The notes beneath the pieces are model-generated. The model searched no databases, was not told the origin of the DNA, and was given only the letters and a program-made list of their open reading frames with translations. Of a stretch of DNA of 64,000 nucleotides, positions 62,138 through 64,000 are shown piece by piece (position 1 is the first letter of the stretch; every line of letters begins with the position of its first letter). The position numbers and the translations under genes were made by a program. Source of the DNA: Nocardia arizonensis (GTDB lineage Bacteria > Actinomycetota > Actinomycetes > Mycobacteriales > Mycobacteriaceae). Location of the stretch: assembly GCF_001310275.1 (NCBI RefSeq), contig NZ_LGYZ01000047.1, positions 62,001 through 126,000 of the forward strand, given 5' to 3'.

Positions 62138-62772
62138 TTATTGGTTGTTCGCGCCGGCATCAACATCCGATGCCTCTTCGTTCTCGGTCTCCGACACTCG
62201 CGCCAGGTCGGACACTCCGTCGGTTACCCCGACCAGCGCGTGCCGAAGCACCCGCTCGCCGAACCGATAGCCTTTGCGCATGACGAGGCCGATCACCTGG
62301 TCGTGTCCCGAACCCTCGTGCTGGACGGCCTCGTGCAGTGTCGGGTCGAAGGGTTCGCCCTCGGCGCCGAACTCCTCGAGACCCTGCTTGCGCAGCGCGT
62401 CGGAGAGCTTGTCCGCCACCGACTTCAGCGGCCCGGAATCCAGGTCGCCGTGCGCGCGCGCTCGATCCAGATCATCGAGAACGCCGAGCAGTTCGGTGAT
62501 CACCGCGGCCTTGGCCGTGTCGACCGCGGCCTTGCGATCGCGGTCGACGCGCCGCCGGTAGTTGGCGTACTCGGCGGTGAGGCGTTGCAGGTCGGCGGTG
62601 AGTTCGGCGAGCTCACCGCCGACCACGTCGGCGGTGTCCTCGGGCTCGACCGCGACGGAGCCATCCTCCGCCGCGCCCGGCTCCCTGATCTCCCCGGTCT
62701 CAGGATCGATCTTGCGATTGTCGACGACGGTGATCGGCTCCTGCTCGGAGTTGCCCGACTTGTTCTGCGGCG

Positions 62773-62776
<4 letters not shown>
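62138..62776 (-). CDS. grpE: Nucleotide-exchange factor GrpE
   Basis: A 212-residue GrpE that releases ADP from DnaK. It has an acidic N-terminal region, a long helix ([21 protein letters not shown], about residues 54-74) and the conserved beta-domain: [30 protein letters not shown], and the end [20 protein letters not shown] at 62776 overlaps the dnaK stop (GTGA), so it is translationally coupled with dnaK. About 100 bases separate it from dnaJ. Confidence 0.95.

Positions 62777-64000
<1,224 letters not shown>

Overview
The window is a high-GC chromosome segment of a mycolic-acid actinomycete, most likely Nocardia or a close relative. Many genes are recognisable homologues of the Mycobacterium tuberculosis block Rv0350-Rv0417, although rearranged: thiE/thiO/thiS/thiG, ackA-pta, fgd, metZ plus rhodanese, purA with the Rv0358 and Rv0359 homologues, fba, DedA, GH76, a TrmH-type methyltransferase, pyrE, clpB, a type II flavohaemoglobin, and hspR-dnaJ-grpE-dnaK. 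F420 enzymes, an EmbR-like regulator and enzyme families acting on arabinan or mannan also point to the mycolata. This is core chromosome. I see no tRNA, rRNA, insertion sequence, prophage or CRISPR array.

Layout. 1-2.3 kb: thiamine thiazole genes (thiE divergent from thiO-thiS-thiG). 2.5-5.8 kb: pta-ackA acetate operon. 6-9 kb: an F420H2-dependent reductase-like protein, an RpiB-like protein with altered active-site residues, a frameshifted HAD phosphatase and F420-dependent glucose-6-phosphate dehydrogenase. 9-10.8 kb: rhodanese-metZ behind a SAM-IV riboswitch. 11-16.4 kb: a SARP/ATPase regulator, then a hemerythrin gene divergent from an FMN-barrel gene across a four-copy CTCGAG operator-like array. 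16.6-19 kb: fprA behind an IdeR-type iron box, and an amidohydrolase. 19-27 kb: DUF456, an EamA transporter, DUF488, a Mcr-type racemase, NUDIX, a MocR regulator, Ogt and two exported proteins. 27-29.8 kb: a large LuxR (LAL) regulator.

29.9-44.2 kb: purA, an M50 protease, a FUSC transporter, DUF3151, a 983-residue low-complexity membrane protein, a DUF4185 (GH183) protein, an Excalibur protein, an EmbR-like FHA regulator, fba and two DedA proteins. 44.3-52.2 kb: a leftward run with GH76, TrmH, DUF4190, YhhN, a FabH-like synthase, pyrE, an SDR and two membrane proteins. 52.4-64 kb: clpB with a HAIR operator, a quinone-reductase-like gene, three flavohaemoglobin-type reductases (two with globin, one without), and the hspR-dnaJ-grpE-dnaK operon, cut by the window end.

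Functional links. HspR, encoded with dnaK-grpE-dnaJ, probably represses clpB through the HAIR site. The metZ unit should respond to S-adenosylmethionine and fprA to iron. The envelope genes between 34.9 and 45.4 kb (DUF4185, GH76, EmbR-like, and a membrane protein with repeated threonine motifs) may connect cell-wall turnover with Ser/Thr-kinase signalling; that is inference. I found no clearly new multi-gene defence or biosynthetic system. The most unusual items are the fprA codon skew, the CTCGAG array, the repeated D-K/R-T-V motifs, the three-gene flavohaemoglobin group and the RpiB homologue without its ring-opening histidine.
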